Below, piece by piece: positions 9,686 to 20,474 of a stretch of DNA of 47,948 nt. The DNA is taken from NCBI GenBank assembly GCA_001577215.1, contig LSCC01000025.1, positions 1 to 47,948 on the forward strand. Direction: 5' to 3'. The notes under the pieces were generated by a model. That model worked only from the letters and a program-made list of their open reading frames with translations, searched no databases and was not told the DNA's origin. The DNA is from Fidelibacterota bacterium TCS52 (GTDB lineage: Bacteria > Fidelibacterota > Fidelibacteria > Fidelibacterales > Fidelibacteraceae). Position 1 is the first letter of the stretch. Every line of letters starts with the position of its first letter. The position numbers and the translations under genes were made by a program.

Positions 9686-10195
9686 ATGAATTATTTTCTT
9701 ATTGGAATGATGGGTACTGGGAAAACATCTATTGGGAAATTGTTAGCTGATGATTTTAATTATAATTTTGTTGACCTTGATCGTGAAATAGAGATAGCTG
9801 TTGGAATGAAAATTAATAATATTTTCGACAGATACAGTGAAAAATATTTTAGGAAATTAGAACTAAAAATCTCGCGGAAAATTATTAGAAAATCAGGAAA
9901 TAATGTTATTGCTACAGGTGGCGGGTTTGCTATAAATGAAAATAATTTTAAATGGATGAAAAATATTGGAAGCATTATCTGGTTAAAAACATCTGCAGAT
10001 ACGATTTATAAAAGAATTCATTCAAATAAAGATCGCCCGTTATTAGTAAATCCAACTATTCATTCAATTGAAAAAATATTATCTGAACGGATTAAATATT
10101 ATAAAAAGGCCGAGTATCATATTGATACAAATAATAAATCCTTAAAATCTGTTGAAAATAAAATAATTAGTGAAATTAAATATAATAAATTGTAA
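9686..10195 (+). CDS. aroK: Shikimate kinase
   Basis: 'LIGMMGTGKTSIGKLLA' P-loop, 'FVDLDREIE', 'VIATGGGFAI', 'RPLL'. Confidence 0.94.
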   Translation: MNYFLIGMMGTGKTSIGKLLADDFNYNFVDLDREIEIAVGMKINNIFDRYSEKYFRKLELKISRKIIRKSGNNVIATGGGFAINENNFKWMKNIGSIIWLKTSADTIYKRIHSNKDRPLLVNPTIHSIEKILSERIKYYKKAEYHIDTNNKSLKSVENKIISEIKYNKL

Positions 10196-10234
10196 ATTAT
10201 AATCAAGAAATACAAAAAATTTTATTAGGAAATC

Positions 10235-11347
10235 ATGCAAAAAATTCAAGTTGATCTACACGAAAGAAGTTACAATGTCATTATAGGTAATAATATCTTA
10301 AAAGGAATTGGAAAGATAATTAAAAAATACGCAATAAGTAAAAATATTGCTTTAATATCGAGTGAACATGTTACAGAATTATATGAAAATACAGTGGAAA
10401 AATCACTCATTGAGAATGGATATAAAGTCCATTTCATTAAGATGCCAAGTGGAGAAAAGAACAAGAATTTAAAAACTGTTCAATATTTATATGATAAAAT
10501 TTTAGATTTAAATTTTGATAGAAGTTCTGTCATTATTGCTTTAGGTGGTGGTGTACTTGGCGATACTGCTGGATTTGTAGCAGCAACCATATTTCGTGGA
10601 ATAGAATTAATTCAAATTCCCACTACTTTATTGTCGCAAGTAGATTCATCTATTGGTGGAAAAGTTGGAATAAATCATGAACGTGGGAAAAATTTGGTGG
10701 GTGCATTTTATCAACCGAAAGTTGTGATAGTTGATCCTAATGTTTTAAAAACATTGGAATTTAGAGAAAGAGTTTCTGGATTTGGAGAAGTAATAAAATA
10801 TGGTATTATTAAAGACAGAATATTCACAAATTTCCTTTTGGAAAATTATAAAGATATTTTGTTATTGAAGAATATGGATTATGTAAATTATGCTATTTCA
10901 CGTTCAATAGAGATTAAATCTGCAATAGTATCTGCTGATGAAAAAGAAAGTTTATTGAGAATGATCTTGAATTTTGGTCATACAATCGGTCATGCAATTG
11001 AAGTTACAGAAGGATATGGTAAATTTACACATGGAGAAGCTGTGATCGTGGGAATATGTGCTGCGATTAAATTGAGTACTGATATTGGAATATTGGATAC
11101 TAATGAAGCTGAAAAATTAATAAATAATTTGAAAAAAATTCCCGTTGTTCCATCTGTGAATCATTTAGATGAAGAAAAAATATTAGAGGCGATTTATTAC
11201 GATAAAAAAATTAAAAATGGAAAAGTAAGATTTGTTCTATTAAATAAAATTGGAGAAACAGAGATAAGAGATGATGTTTCCGATGAACAAATAATTGAGG
11301 TAATTAAATGGATAAAGGAGTTAAATTTTGACTCATCAATCTCATGA
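10235..11347 (+). CDS. aroB: 3-dehydroquinate synthase
   Basis: 'MPSGEKNKNLKTVQYLYD', 'IIALGGGVLGDTAGFVAATIFRGIELIQIPTTLLSQVDSSIGGKVGINHERGKNLVGAFYQPKVVIVD', 'NFGHTIGHAIE', 'HGEAV'. Confidence 0.97.
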   Translation: MQKIQVDLHERSYNVIIGNNILKGIGKIIKKYAISKNIALISSEHVTELYENTVEKSLIENGYKVHFIKMPSGEKNKNLKTVQYLYDKILDLNFDRSSVIIALGGGVLGDTAGFVAATIFRGIELIQIPTTLLSQVDSSIGGKVGINHERGKNLVGAFYQPKVVIVDPNVLKTLEFRERVSGFGEVIKYGIIKDRIFTNFLLENYKDILLLKNMDYVNYAISRSIEIKSAIVSADEKESLLRMILNFGHTIGHAIEVTEGYGKFTHGEAVIVGICAAIKLSTDIGILDTNEAEKLINNLKKIPVVPSVNHLDEEKILEAIYYDKKIKNGKVRFVLLNKIGETEIRDDVSDEQIIEVIKWIKELNFDSSIS

Positions 11348-11786
11348 TATTTTGAAAATTTTGATTCTTCACGGGCCAAATTTGAATATGTTGGGAAGTA
11401 GAGATCCCAAATTATACGGTAGATTAACGTTGGATAAATTGAATAAAAAAATTCGTGAAAAGGCGAAGGAGTTGAATGTTACTGTAAAAATTCATCAATT
11501 CAATTCTGAAGAAAAAATAATAACAACATTACATCGACAACGAAAAATATGTGATGGCGTGATAATTAATCCGGCTGCATTTACACATTATAGTTTTGCC
11601 ATTCGTGATGCAATTGAATTGATAAAAATTCCTGTGGTGGAAGTGCATTTGTCAAATATTTATAAACGAGAAAATTTTAGAAAAATTTCTGTAACGAAAG
11701 ATGTTTGTATTCACCAAATTTACGGTAAAAAAGAAAATAGTTATTTAGAAGGTTTGGAATATTTGGTTGGATATTTGAATGGATAA
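11328..11786 (+). CDS. aroQ: 3-dehydroquinate dehydratase, type II
   Basis: 'ILHGPNLNMLGSRDPKLYG', 'GVIINPAAFTHYSFAIRDAI', 'PVVEVHLSNIYKRENFRK'; TTG start 7 nt after AAAGGAG, overlapping aroB by 20 bp. Confidence 0.94.
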   Translation: MTHQSHDILKILILHGPNLNMLGSRDPKLYGRLTLDKLNKKIREKAKELNVTVKIHQFNSEEKIITTLHRQRKICDGVIINPAAFTHYSFAIRDAIELIKIPVVEVHLSNIYKRENFRKISVTKDVCIHQIYGKKENSYLEGLEYLVGYLNG

Positions 11787-11801
11787 AAAAATGGGAATTA
11801 A

Positions 11802-12341
11802 TTGAAAAATTTAAAAGAGAAAAAAATAAAAAGTGAAAATATTTTTAATGGTGTACTTTTAAATGTTAAAAAAGATATGGTTGAATTACCAAACGGTAAA
11901 GAGACTGTACGTGAATATATTGTGCATCCGGGAGCTGTCGTACTTGTTGCATTTTTACCTAATGGAAATATTATTTTGGAAAGACAATTTCGTTATCCGG
12001 CTGGAGAAATTTTTATTGAATTACCGGCAGGAAAAATTGATGTTGGTGAAAATTTAGAAGATACAGCGAAACGAGAAATGGCTGAAGAAACCGGTTATCA
12101 TCCGAACAATTTGGAATATATGGGGAAATTATATCCTGGAATTGGTTATTCTGATGAAGTGATTTATATTTATAAAGCATATGATTTGGAAAAAAGAAAT
12201 ATTAGTTGTGATGATGATGAATTTATTGAAATATTCGATGTCCCATTTCAAACAGCTTATCAGATGGTAATGGATGGTGAAATTGTTGATGCAAAGTCAA
12301 TGATTGGGATTATAATAGTAAAAGAGAAGTTAGATCTATAG
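11802..12341 (+). CDS. NUDIX hydrolase (ADP-ribose pyrophosphatase-like)
   Basis: Nudix box 'GKIDVGENLEDTAKREMAEETGY'; 'ELPAGKID'; probable TTG start. Confidence 0.9.
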   Translation: MKNLKEKKIKSENIFNGVLLNVKKDMVELPNGKETVREYIVHPGAVVLVAFLPNGNIILERQFRYPAGEIFIELPAGKIDVGENLEDTAKREMAEETGYHPNNLEYMGKLYPGIGYSDEVIYIYKAYDLEKRNISCDDDEFIEIFDVPFQTAYQMVMDGEIVDAKSMIGIIIVKEKLDL

Positions 12342-12399
12342 ATAAAATTTCTAATAACTTATTTTCAATAAATAACAATTAGCAATTAATATTAAATTA

Positions 12400-13317
12400 A
12401 TGAATTTTTCATACTCTAAAATAATTCAATTACAAAAGAAATTAAATGTTGATTTAATTGGGGTTGTGAAATCGGAGCATTTAAAAAAAGATGAAAATAT
12501 TTTTAACGATTGGTTAAAAAACAATCATTATGCTAATATGAATTGGATGAAAAATAATTTTGAAAAACGAACAAATCCACAATTATTATTTCCGATCACT
12601 AAATCAGTAATTGTTATTGGTATGAATTATTTTAATGATATTCAACAAAGCAGGTCAGACAATTTGTTAGTTTCAAAATATGTTACAAAAGTTGATTATC
12701 ATAAATTTTTAAAACAAAAACTATATTTATTGCTAAAAGAAATGAAGAATATTGACAGTTCAATTAAAGGAAAAATATGTGTTGATACATCACCGATTTT
12801 GGAAAAGGCATGGGGAATTAAGGCTGGATTGGGTTGGCGAGGGAAAAATTCTTTACTTATTTCGTCTGAATATGGTTCGTGGATTTTCTTGGGAATTTTA
12901 CTTGTTAATGTGAAGTTTAATAAATATTCTAAGCAGAAAAAAAACTTATGTGTAGATTGTAATTTATGTGTAGAAAGTTGTCCAACTAAAGCAATTTTAG
13001 AAGACAATAAAATCGATGCAAAAAAATGTATTTCCTATTTAACTGTAGAAAATAATGATGAAGAACTTTCAGAAGATTTGAGTTTAAATAATTGGATATA
13101 TGGATGCGATGTTTGTCAAGGTGTGTGTCCATATAATCAAAAAAATGCAAAAGAGTCAACGCATTTAGAATTTAGTTCCAAAGATGAATTACATAATAAA
13201 TCGAAAAAATATTGGGAAAACATATCAAAATTGAAATATAGAAAGATTAAGAAAAACACAGCCATGAAAAGAAGGAAATTTTTGTTTATTTTAAGAAATA
13301 TTAATCATAACTTATGA
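12400..13317 (+). CDS. queG: Epoxyqueuosine reductase
   Basis: Two 4Fe-4S motifs 'CVDCNLCVESCPTKAI' and 'CDVCQGVCPYN'; 'VDTSPILEKAWGIKAGLGWRGKNSLLIS'. Confidence 0.93.
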   Translation: MNFSYSKIIQLQKKLNVDLIGVVKSEHLKKDENIFNDWLKNNHYANMNWMKNNFEKRTNPQLLFPITKSVIVIGMNYFNDIQQSRSDNLLVSKYVTKVDYHKFLKQKLYLLLKEMKNIDSSIKGKICVDTSPILEKAWGIKAGLGWRGKNSLLISSEYGSWIFLGILLVNVKFNKYSKQKKNLCVDCNLCVESCPTKAILEDNKIDAKKCISYLTVENNDEELSEDLSLNNWIYGCDVCQGVCPYNQKNAKESTHLEFSSKDELHNKSKKYWENISKLKYRKIKKNTAMKRRKFLFILRNINHNL

Positions 13318-13353
13318 TGAAAAAATAAAAATATATTAATTGGAGCGAATTTA

Positions 13354-15537
13354 ATGAATAAGGGGAAAATAGAAATATTGCAGAAGATCTCTAACGGTGA
13401 ATGTTATGATCCACATTCAGTATTGGGAATTCACGAGAATTCATCTCTTGAAAAAGTAATAAGGATTTATCAACAAAACGCAAAAGAGGTTTCTATCCAA
13501 ACACTGGATTCTTACAAGAAACAATATAAATTAAAAAAAACAAGTGTAAAAGATGTCTGGGAAGTATCCATTAAGAGAAAAAGATTTTTCACATATAAAG
13601 TTATAGTTACATATAATAATGGTGATAATTATAATTATATAGATCCCTATCAATTTGTTCCAACGATTACTGAAGAAGATTTATATCTATTTGGCAAGGG
13701 AGACAATCATTTTGTTTATGAAAAATTAGGAGCTAACCCCAAAACGATTGATAAAATAAATGGAGTAAGTTTTACTGTTTGGGCTCCGTCTGCTCTTCGT
13801 GTAAGTGTTATTGGAAATTTTAACCTGTGGAATGGATTGCTTCATCAGATGAGAAGTTTAGGTAGTTCTGGTGTTTGGGAAATTTTCATTCCGAAAATTG
13901 AAGCAGGTGAATTATATAAATTTGAAATATTAACCCAATCAGATGGATTAAAAATAAAATCAGATCCTTATGGAAAATATTTTCAAATGAGACCTAATAA
14001 TGCTTCAATAGTTTATAAATCAAAATATAAATGGAAAGATAAAGAATATTTTAATAACAAACCTGAAAATGTAAGTGATAAGCCAATGAATATTTATGAA
14101 GTTCATTTGGGCTCTTGGAAAAGAGATGAAAATTGGGAATGGTACTCTTATCGTGAAATTGCTCCAAAATTAATTGAACATGTGAAAAAATTAGGATTTA
14201 CACATATTGAATTTATGCCGTTGGCTGAATATCCTTTTGACGGATCTTGGGGTTATCAAGTTACCGGGTATTATGCTTTGACAAGTAGATTTGGCACACC
14301 GGATGATTTTAAATATTTAGTTGATCAGTGTCATCAAAATGGAATTGGAGTAATTATGGATTGGGTTCCTGCTCATTTTCCAAAAGATGATTTTGCATTA
14401 CGAAGATTTGACGGGACTGCGCTCTATGAACATGAAGACCCGAAAAAAGGAAAACACCCCGACTGGGGAACTTTAATTTTTAATTATGGTCGTAATGAAG
14501 TAAAGAATTTTCTGCTTTCCAATGCAATTTATCTTTTAAAAGAATTTCACATCGACGGATTAAGAATTGATGCTGTTGCAAGTATGATATATCTGGATTA
14601 TAGTAGAAATGAAGGCGAATGGATTCCAAATAAATATGGCGGGAATGAAAATTTAGAAGCAATTAGTTTCATGAAACATTTAACAACAGTTATTGGTAAA
14701 TATTATCCAAATGCTCTAATTATTGCGGAAGAATCTACAGCTTGGGGAGGGGTCAGTAATCCTGTTCATAACGGAGGATTGGGATTTGATTATAAATGGA
14801 ATATGGGCTGGATGAATGATTTTTTAGAATATATGAAAAAAGATCCTATTCATAGGAAATATCACCATAATGAATTAACTTTTTCAATGCTTTACGCATA
14901 TACGGAAAAATTTATTTTGGTTTTAAGCCACGATGAAATTGTTCATGGAAAAGGTTCACTTCTAAGTAAAATGCCAGGTGATGATTGGCAAAAATTTGCT
15001 AATTTCAAATTGATGCTTGCATTTATGTATTCTCATCCGGGTAAAAAATTATTATTTATGGGTTCAGAACTTGCTCCTTGGAATGAATGGAATGAAATGC
15101 AGGGTGTTCAGTGGGAATTATCACAATGGTCGCCACATAAAAATGCAGAAATATTTTTAACTAAGTTGAATTATTTGTATTTACAAGAACCTGCACTTTG
15201 GGAAAATGACAATGATCCAACAGGATTTGAATGGATAGATAGTAATAATTCTAATCAGTCAATCGTAAGTTTTATTAGACATGGTAAAAAGAAAAATAAT
15301 GATTTGATTATAATATGTAATTTCACACCTGAAACATATTTTGATTTTCGACTTGGTGTAAATAAAAAAGGGAAATATAAAGAAATTTTCAATACTGATA
15401 ATAAAGATTTTAACGGAAGTGGAGTGATTCAAAATGGAATTCACGAAACGGAGGATGTTAATTGGAATGGAAAGGATCAGTCAATTGTTTTTGGTTTACC
15501 ACCATTAGGAACTGTAATTTTTAAGAAGGTAAATTAA
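13354..15537 (+). CDS. glgB: 1,4-alpha-glucan branching enzyme
   Basis: 'DPHSVLGIHE', 'YEVHLGSWKRD', 'EFMPLAEYPFDGSWGYQVTGYYALTSRFGTPDDFKYLVDQCHQNGIGVIMDWVPAHFPKD', 'LRIDAVASMIYLDYSR', 'LSHDEIVHGKGSL'. Confidence 0.97.
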   Translation: MNKGKIEILQKISNGECYDPHSVLGIHENSSLEKVIRIYQQNAKEVSIQTLDSYKKQYKLKKTSVKDVWEVSIKRKRFFTYKVIVTYNNGDNYNYIDPYQFVPTITEEDLYLFGKGDNHFVYEKLGANPKTIDKINGVSFTVWAPSALRVSVIGNFNLWNGLLHQMRSLGSSGVWEIFIPKIEAGELYKFEILTQSDGLKIKSDPYGKYFQMRPNNASIVYKSKYKWKDKEYFNNKPENVSDKPMNIYEVHLGSWKRDENWEWYSYREIAPKLIEHVKKLGFTHIEFMPLAEYPFDGSWGYQVTGYYALTSRFGTPDDFKYLVDQCHQNGIGVIMDWVPAHFPKDDFALRRFDGTALYEHEDPKKGKHPDWGTLIFNYGRNEVKNFLLSNAIYLLKEFHIDGLRIDAVASMIYLDYSRNEGEWIPNKYGGNENLEAISFMKHLTTVIGKYYPNALIIAEESTAWGGVSNPVHNGGLGFDYKWNMGWMNDFLEYMKKDPIHRKYHHNELTFSMLYAYTEKFILVLSHDEIVHGKGSLLSKMPGDDWQKFANFKLMLAFMYSHPGKKLLFMGSELAPWNEWNEMQGVQWELSQWSPHKNAEIFLTKLNYLYLQEPALWENDNDPTGFEWIDSNNSNQSIVSFIRHGKKKNNDLIIICNFTPETYFDFRLGVNKKGKYKEIFNTDNKDFNGSGVIQNGIHETEDVNWNGKDQSIVFGLPPLGTVIFKKVN

Positions 15538-15577
15538 TGGTAAATATCATGATTTTAATATTTAATGAAGCTTTATT

Positions 15578-17260
15578 ATGAGAAAATGTTTTAAAATAAT
15601 AATTATTTCTGTATTATTAATAGCCAGTTCATTATTTTCTACTCAAATACATGTTTCTATTAATGATCCGATCTATTCATATTTGGATCGAATGGCAACG
15701 ATGGGAATTATTAGGAATATTTTTAATGATGCTTTGCCACTGAATAGAGATGAAATAACAAAATCATTAAAAAAAATATATGAGAAAAAAGATCAGCTTT
15801 CCAAAGTAGATAGAAAAATATTATATGAATATTTCTCAGATTATCGTTATGAACTTAAAGACAAAAAACATTGGAAAATAAAAGAGAATTCCAATACATA
15901 TTTACGATTCAGCAAAATTAAAAATTTTAAAGATGACTTTAATGATATTTTCACTTATAGAAATAATTCCGAAGATTTACATCTTTTTGTTCATGAAAAT
16001 GATAATGAAATGTTATGGTTGGATCTTGACTTTATGGGCAAAATTGAGACACAAAACAAGTCAGTAAGAGAAATAGGTAAAATGGGATTTATAATCTCAT
16101 CGCAAATTGGGGAGCATTTTTCATTATATATGGATGCTTATGAATATGCTCAAACAACGCAGGAGGGATTTGATTATTTGTCTTCTGAAATGAACAATCC
16201 TTTCGACCATATTGTTGAAGATATTTACTTTGCCGACAAATCGGATGCCTATATACAACACATCTCAAAATTAGGAAGTTTTACATTGGGGAAGGAACCA
16301 CTCCATTGGGGAAATTCAAATAATTCAATGATCTTATCTAAATCGGATTCTAATGCATCCTATGCTTTTGTAAAATGGGAACGAAAGTTCTATAAATCAA
16401 AATTTACATTTTTGCACGGTTCCTTATTACCAAAGGATTCATATATTGACTCAATAAGTGAAAGAAAAGCATATAGTAAAAAATACTTAGTCGGACATCG
16501 TTGGGAGTTCATGCCGTGGGACAAATTTCATTTTGGATTTACTGAGATGGTAATTTATGGTGAACGAAATCCGGATTTGACTTATCTTATTCCATCAATC
16601 TTTTTATGGCCTTCGCAACATAATTTAATGGATAGAGATAATACGATGATGTCATTTGAATTTGAGTATTTTCCTTTCGACAAAATGAAACTATATGGAA
16701 GTTGGTTTTTGGATGAATTGAGTTTTGATAAATTGTTCAGGAAATGGTGGGCGAATAAATTTGGCTACCAAATGGGAATACACTTCACACCGAAATTATC
16801 AAAATTATCCACCGATTTTGTTTTTGAATTTACTGCTGTTAGGCCTTGGACATATACACATAAATATTCTATAAATTCTTTTACACACGCGGGTGAAAAT
16901 TTAGGATTTGAATATGGCCCGAATACTCAATTATTTTACATTCAAAACAGATGGTGGATTACAAAAAGACAAACGATGACATTTGAATATCAGTTATTAA
17001 AAAGAGGAATAAAATCAGTTACAGATACGACGAATTATGTTGTTGGGAATGATGCAAATCAAAGTTACGACAATAGAAATCCGAAATATGATATGTCAAC
17101 CGATTGGTTGATGGGAGATATAATCGATGTTCATTCATTTTCAATAAATTGGTATTACCAATTAAGCAATGATATTTATATTAATACTAAATATAAAATA
17201 AGAAAAATTCAGGAAGAAATTGATAATTTTGTATCATTAGAGTTGCATTTTGAATTGTAA
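15578..17260 (+). CDS. Capsule assembly Wzi-like outer membrane beta-barrel protein
   Basis: Signal peptide; 'DPIYSYLDRMATMGII'; 'LGSFTLGKEPLHWGNSNNSMILSKS'; many alternating aromatic strands and terminal '...LELHFEL'. Confidence 0.6.
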   Translation: MRKCFKIIIISVLLIASSLFSTQIHVSINDPIYSYLDRMATMGIIRNIFNDALPLNRDEITKSLKKIYEKKDQLSKVDRKILYEYFSDYRYELKDKKHWKIKENSNTYLRFSKIKNFKDDFNDIFTYRNNSEDLHLFVHENDNEMLWLDLDFMGKIETQNKSVREIGKMGFIISSQIGEHFSLYMDAYEYAQTTQEGFDYLSSEMNNPFDHIVEDIYFADKSDAYIQHISKLGSFTLGKEPLHWGNSNNSMILSKSDSNASYAFVKWERKFYKSKFTFLHGSLLPKDSYIDSISERKAYSKKYLVGHRWEFMPWDKFHFGFTEMVIYGERNPDLTYLIPSIFLWPSQHNLMDRDNTMMSFEFEYFPFDKMKLYGSWFLDELSFDKLFRKWWANKFGYQMGIHFTPKLSKLSTDFVFEFTAVRPWTYTHKYSINSFTHAGENLGFEYGPNTQLFYIQNRWWITKRQTMTFEYQLLKRGIKSVTDTTNYVVGNDANQSYDNRNPKYDMSTDWLMGDIIDVHSFSINWYYQLSNDIYINTKYKIRKIQEEIDNFVSLELHFEL

Positions 17261-17295
17261 TTCATTTTTTAAAACTTATGAAAAATATATAAATT

Positions 17296-18423
17296 ATGGA
17301 GAATGAAATGTTAAATGTGGTTATTGTTTTTATTATTTCAATTTATGTATTAATTTCAATTCTCATGTTATTTGGATTGAAAAAAAATTCTGCAAAAAAA
17401 AATAATAAATTAAAAAGTTTCTCTATTGTTGTTTCAGTGAAAAATGAAACCAATAATATAAAAAATTTATTAGAAAGTTTAACGAAGATTGATTATCCCA
17501 AAAAATTATTGGAAATAATAATTGTTGATAATGGATCTAATGATAATACAGTGGAAATTGCATCCAAATTTTGTGAAAAATATGATCATTTTAAATTTAT
17601 TACCGCAAAAGATAAAAATAACAATGAGCTTAAGGGAAAACGTTATGGTTTGCAACAAGGTATACTAAAAAGTTCAGGAGAAATAATTCTTGTTACTGAT
17701 GGGGATTGTAAAGTTTCACCATCTTGGGTAAAATCCTATAATTCAAAATTTTGCAAAAAAGTTGGTTTGATTGCCGGTAGTATTTCTTTGATAGAGAAAA
17801 ATCAAAAAGCTTCGCTATTTGTAAAAGTACAAACTTTGGATTGGTTATTTTTACAGTCAATAGCTGCGGGTACTACGGGAATAAATTTGCCTGTTTCAAT
17901 GTTTGGTGGGAATTTTGCAATAAAAAGGGAAACTTATAATGATATTGGCGGATTTGAAAGATTAGGTATTAATATTACCATAGATATGAAATTAATTCAA
18001 AAAGTATCTAAATATAAAAAATGGAAAATTTTGTTTTCTACTGATAATGACCTTCTTGTCCATACTTTACCAGCTGAAAATTTTAGTAAGTTTATTGAAC
18101 AACGAAAACGGTGGGCGATAGGAGGAACCGATGTTTCAATTTGGGGAATATTTTTACAAACAACTGCTGTAATAACTCATTTGTTAATTGTTTTTGGATT
18201 TTTATTACCTATTAATAAGTTATTATTGTTTTGTGGTATTATTAGTATTTTTTCAGTTGATTTTATTTTACTTTTTAGGCAACTTACAAGATTCAAAATG
18301 AAAAGATTGTTGTTATATTTTTTCCATTTTGAATTATTTTATATCTTTTACACCTTTATATTTATACCGATTGTTTTATTCTCAAAAAAGGTAAAATGGA
18401 AAGGCGAAGAGTTTAAAGTTTGA
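17296..18423 (+). CDS. Glycosyltransferase family 2, membrane-associated
   Basis: 'FSIVVSVKNETNNIKNLLESL', 'IIVDNGSNDNT', 'VTDGDCKVSPSWV', 'QRKRWAIGG' (QxxRW); C-terminal TM segments. Confidence 0.88.
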   Translation: MENEMLNVVIVFIISIYVLISILMLFGLKKNSAKKNNKLKSFSIVVSVKNETNNIKNLLESLTKIDYPKKLLEIIIVDNGSNDNTVEIASKFCEKYDHFKFITAKDKNNNELKGKRYGLQQGILKSSGEIILVTDGDCKVSPSWVKSYNSKFCKKVGLIAGSISLIEKNQKASLFVKVQTLDWLFLQSIAAGTTGINLPVSMFGGNFAIKRETYNDIGGFERLGINITIDMKLIQKVSKYKKWKILFSTDNDLLVHTLPAENFSKFIEQRKRWAIGGTDVSIWGIFLQTTAVITHLLIVFGFLLPINKLLLFCGIISIFSVDFILLFRQLTRFKMKRLLLYFFHFELFYIFYTFIFIPIVLFSKKVKWKGEEFKV

Positions 18424-18522
18424 TGAATTAGTAAACTAGGTTTTATAAAAATAGCTCAAAGATTTATAGAAACTGTGAAACAATAGATGATCTTATCTTA
18501 TTCTCTATTAGGTTATAAATAT

Positions 18523-19860
18523 TTATATATTCTTAAGAAATTTTATATAATTATCTAACTCTACACGAGTTCTTTTTTCCGTTACGGCAATTAAAAGTTC
18601 GTGTGTTTTTTCTGAAAAGAAATTGTCTAATGAAATACCTGCAAAAATGTTTTTATCTTTAGCTTTAGCTATTAAATCTTTGGCAGGTATTGGAGTTTTT
18701 ATTACGAATTCTTTAAAAAATGGATTATCAGTTACTTTGGAAAAACCATCTATTTTAATAATATTATCATATAAATAATGTGATTTTTGAAGACATAGAT
18801 TTGCTACATCTTTTAATCCGGAATTTCCCATCAGAGCCAGATAAATTGTAGCAGCAAGAGCATTCAATCCTTCATTTGAACAAATATTGCTTGTAGCTCT
18901 CTCACGACGAATATGTTGTTCTCTAGTTTGTAAAGTCAGAACGAAACCATTTTTCCCATTGCTATCTTTTGTAGCTCCAATAATTCTACCGGGAATTTTT
19001 CTGATATATTTTTTCTTTGTTGAAAATAATCCAAGGTATGGTCCGCCAAAATTTAGATGATTACCCAACATCTGGCCTTCTCCAACAACGATGTCTGCAC
19101 CATAATTCCCGGGTGGTTTTAATAATGCCAATGATATTGCATCAATAACTGCAATTAATAATGTTTTTTTGTCTTGAAGAATATTTGATACTTTTTCCAT
19201 GTTCTCTATGTAACCAAAAAAATTCGGAGATTGCATAATAACTGCTGCGACTTCATTATCCAAATACTTTTCTATTTCATCAATGTCAATAACCATATCT
19301 TTTGTATTTATCTTGATTATTTCCAATTCCAATGGTTTGCAATAAGTTTCCAGAACTTTTAAATAATTTGGGTTTATGGTTTCGGAAACAATAATTTTAT
19401 TTTTACGTGTAATATTTTTTGCCATCATCGCTGCTTCTGCCATTGCCGTTGCCCCATCGTACATTGAAGCATTTGTAACATCCATTTGAGTTAATTCGCA
19501 TATCATAGATTGAAATTCATACATTGCTTGTAAAGTCCCTTGACTGACTTCAGCTTGATATGGTGTATATGCAGTTGCAAATTCGGATCTGGAAATTAAA
19601 AAATCGACTACTTTTGGAATAAAATGATCATAAGCACCTCCACCAAGAAAATTACTTATTTTATTTGTAGAATAGTTTTTTGAAGCAATCTGTGAAATTT
19701 CTTTTTCAATTTCAAGTTCACTCAGTGGTTCTGGCAATGATAATTTTTGATCTGATTTTAATACTTTTGGAATTGATTTTAATAGATCTTCAAATTTATC
19801 AACATCGATTTTCTTAAGCATTTCATTAGTATCATTCTTTGTATTTGGAATGTAACTCAT
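18523..19860 (-). CDS. gcvPA: Glycine dehydrogenase (decarboxylating) subunit 1
   Basis: 'MSYIPNTKNDTNEMLKKI', 'FLGGGAYDHFIPKVVDFLISRSEFATAYTPYQAEVSQGTLQAMYEFQSMICELTQMDVTNASMYDGATAMAEAAMMA', 'RREKATSN-like RRERATSNICSNEGLNALAATIYLALMG'. Confidence 0.95.
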   Translation of the reverse strand: MSYIPNTKNDTNEMLKKIDVDKFEDLLKSIPKVLKSDQKLSLPEPLSELEIEKEISQIASKNYSTNKISNFLGGGAYDHFIPKVVDFLISRSEFATAYTPYQAEVSQGTLQAMYEFQSMICELTQMDVTNASMYDGATAMAEAAMMAKNITRKNKIIVSETINPNYLKVLETYCKPLELEIIKINTKDMVIDIDEIEKYLDNEVAAVIMQSPNFFGYIENMEKVSNILQDKKTLLIAVIDAISLALLKPPGNYGADIVVGEGQMLGNHLNFGGPYLGLFSTKKKYIRKIPGRIIGATKDSNGKNGFVLTLQTREQHIRRERATSNICSNEGLNALAATIYLALMGNSGLKDVANLCLQKSHYLYDNIIKIDGFSKVTDNPFFKEFVIKTPIPAKDLIAKAKDKNIFAGISLDNFFSEKTHELLIAVTEKRTRVELDNYIKFLKNI

Positions 19861-19892
19861 TAATAAGCTCCGTAATTAGTTTTTATTAAAAA

Positions 19893-20273
19893 TTATTTAC
19901 CAACAAATTCTTTATATGATTTGCTGTCCATTAGATTTTCTAATTCACTTTTATCTGAAAATTCAATTTTCAATATCCATCCCTTTCCGTAAGGTTCTGT
20001 GTTGATTGTTTCAGGTTCATCATTTAATGATTCATTTATTTCAACAACTTTTCCAGAAATTGGCAATAGCATATCTGATACAGTTTTAACGGCTTCAATT
20101 GTTCCGAATGGATCGTTTTTTTCAATTTCGTCATCAACTTCCGGTAATTCAATAAACACAACATCACCTAATTCACTTTGTGCAAATTCTGATATTCCTA
20201 TAGTAGCAATATTACCGTCGATTTTCACCCATTCGTGATCTTCTGAATATTTTAGATTCTCTGGGAAATTCAT
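19893..20273 (-). CDS. gcvH: Glycine cleavage system H protein
   Basis: '[72 protein letters not shown]'. ORF track extends to 20327, but ATG at 20273 follows aaaGGAG. Confidence 0.94.
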   Translation of the reverse strand: MNFPENLKYSEDHEWVKIDGNIATIGISEFAQSELGDVVFIELPEVDDEIEKNDPFGTIEAVKTVSDMLLPISGKVVEINESLNDEPETINTEPYGKGWILKIEFSDKSELENLMDSKSYKEFVGK

Positions 20274-20474
20274 AGAAAACTCCTTTATTTTTTTATTATA
20301 ATTTAGTAGAAAATTATTAAAAAACAAAATGATTTGTTAAGAAAAAAAATGGAAAACGGAAAATTAAAATTAAAATAGTTCATTGCAAAAAATATAGACA
20401 ATTTAGTTAGTTTTTGTTGGTTGTTAATAATAATAATTTTCTTTATATTATAGCAAATAAGGGAGGAAACCAAA

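Noticed and set aside
19893-20327. N-terminal extension of gcvH ([18 protein letters not shown]...)
   Set aside because: Internal ATG at 20273 has a good Shine-Dalgarno sequence and matches the normal GcvH N-terminus.
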